From assembly GCA_007130555.1 (NCBI GenBank), contig SLSH01000436.1, positions 1 to 5,365 on the forward strand: DNA of 5,365 bases, read 5' to 3'. The position numbers and the translations under genes were made by a program. Source of the stretch: Bacteroidales bacterium (lineage in GTDB: Bacteria > Bacteroidota > Bacteroidia > Bacteroidales > ML635J-15). The notes under the pieces were generated by a model. The model made no database searches. It was not told the DNA's origin and saw only the letters and a program-made list of their open reading frames with translations. This document shows positions 4,879 to 5,365 of the stretch, piece after piece. How positions within the stretch are numbered: position 1 is the stretch's first letter; each line of letters starts with the position of its first letter.

Positions 4879-5365
4879 ATGGAAAGAAAACGGCCAAATA
4901 TATCACAAGCATTTTATTTATTTTTATTTGTAATTCTGCTTTTCCCCCATTTTGCTTATTCAAGACCTTATAGAACTGAGAAAAAAGAAACTTTTATGCT
5001 AGGTGTCGGAGGCTTATATAATTTTCAGACAGAAAGTTTTGGGGTAGATGCCAGAATTTTGATTAACTTAAATAATAGATTTACTTTAGTGCCAAAGTTT
5101 TCATATTATCCGCCCGTAAGTTATATTAATGAATTTTATATCGGAATAGATATAAACTACTATATTCTAAAAGGGAAAATTCAGCCTTATTTGTTGGTAG
5201 GAGGAGCATTTAACAGATGGATTAACAATGAGGATTATTCATTCGGAACAGGTAATAGAGACAATTATGTTATTGAAGCAGGAGGCGGAATTTTGTTTAA
5301 TATCGGATGTCGTATAAAACCGTATATAGAATATAGATATAGTTTTAAATGGAAAGAAGGAGTAA
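4879..5365 (+). CDS. Exported outer-membrane beta-barrel protein, 5' part, cut by the window edge
   Basis: An open frame of 162 codons runs off the right edge without a stop. It begins MERKRPNISQ, followed by a hydrophobic signal peptide core (AFYLFLFVILLFPHFAYS, residues 11-28) with likely cleavage after AYS. The mature part is a series of amphipathic strands with aromatic and glycine-rich turns: TFMLGVGGLYNF, FTLVPKFSYYPP, FYIGIDINYYIL, IQPYLLVGGAF, VIEAGGGILFNIG, IKPYIEYRYSF. This resembles the small OmpW/OMP_b-brl porin-like proteins, 8-stranded or somewhat larger. It is transcribed away from the sigma operon across a 244-base gap and has its own promoter candidate. No Shine-Dalgarno sequence is evident; the start is chosen because it gives a complete signal peptide. 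Substrate and exact family are not determinable here. Confidence 0.8.
   Translation, partial: MERKRPNISQAFYLFLFVILLFPHFAYSRPYRTEKKETFMLGVGGLYNFQTESFGVDARILINLNNRFTLVPKFSYYPPVSYINEFYIGIDINYYILKGKIQPYLLVGGAFNRWINNEDYSFGTGNRDNYVIEAGGGILFNIGCRIKPYIEYRYSFKWKEGV

Overview
The window is AT-rich, has few recognisable Shine-Dalgarno sites, and carries promoter-like boxes of the Bacteroidota form TAnnTTTG. With a succinyl-CoA ligase start, a cysteine-free single-pass anti-sigma-like protein and outer-membrane barrels, this points to a member of the Bacteroidota. The exact order cannot be read from here. No rRNA, tRNA or CRISPR array was seen.

Layout. (1) 1-248, minus: the 5' end of sucC, with a plausible promoter at 294-322. 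(2) About 360-1890: an accessory patch of mobile-element debris. It holds five short palindromes of one family (two pairs plus one decayed single), a 5'-truncated and internally deleted IS3-type orfA, a leucine-rich-repeat fragment broken at both ends, and one intact Y1 (HUH) transposase of the IS200 / REP-associated kind on the minus strand (1302-1766). The palindromes obey the consensus YGACYCYTTCRGRGTCR, with a 7-bp stem and a triloop. The stems differ by compensating changes, and each pair shares the same spacer landmarks, so they look like REP-like elements related to a transposase of this type. (3) About 1938-2060: structured non-coding DNA that may be the worn end of another insertion sequence. 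(4) 2099-2135: a bidirectional terminator. (5) 2156-4634, minus: a tight three-gene operon of ECF sigma factor, membrane-anchored anti-sigma-like protein and outer-membrane beta-barrel protein. (6) 4635-4878: a divergent intergenic region with promoter candidates in both directions. (7) 4879 to the window end, plus: the 5' part of a second exported outer-membrane barrel gene.

How it may work. The sigma factor (RNA polymerase side), the single-pass protein (inner membrane, with a long periplasmic tail) and the barrel (outer membrane) form a chain that could carry an envelope signal to transcription. An ECF-type promoter candidate in front of the sigma gene suggests positive autoregulation. The most unusual parts are the REP-like palindrome system beside the intact Y1 transposase and the duplicated N-terminal motif of the anti-sigma-like protein.
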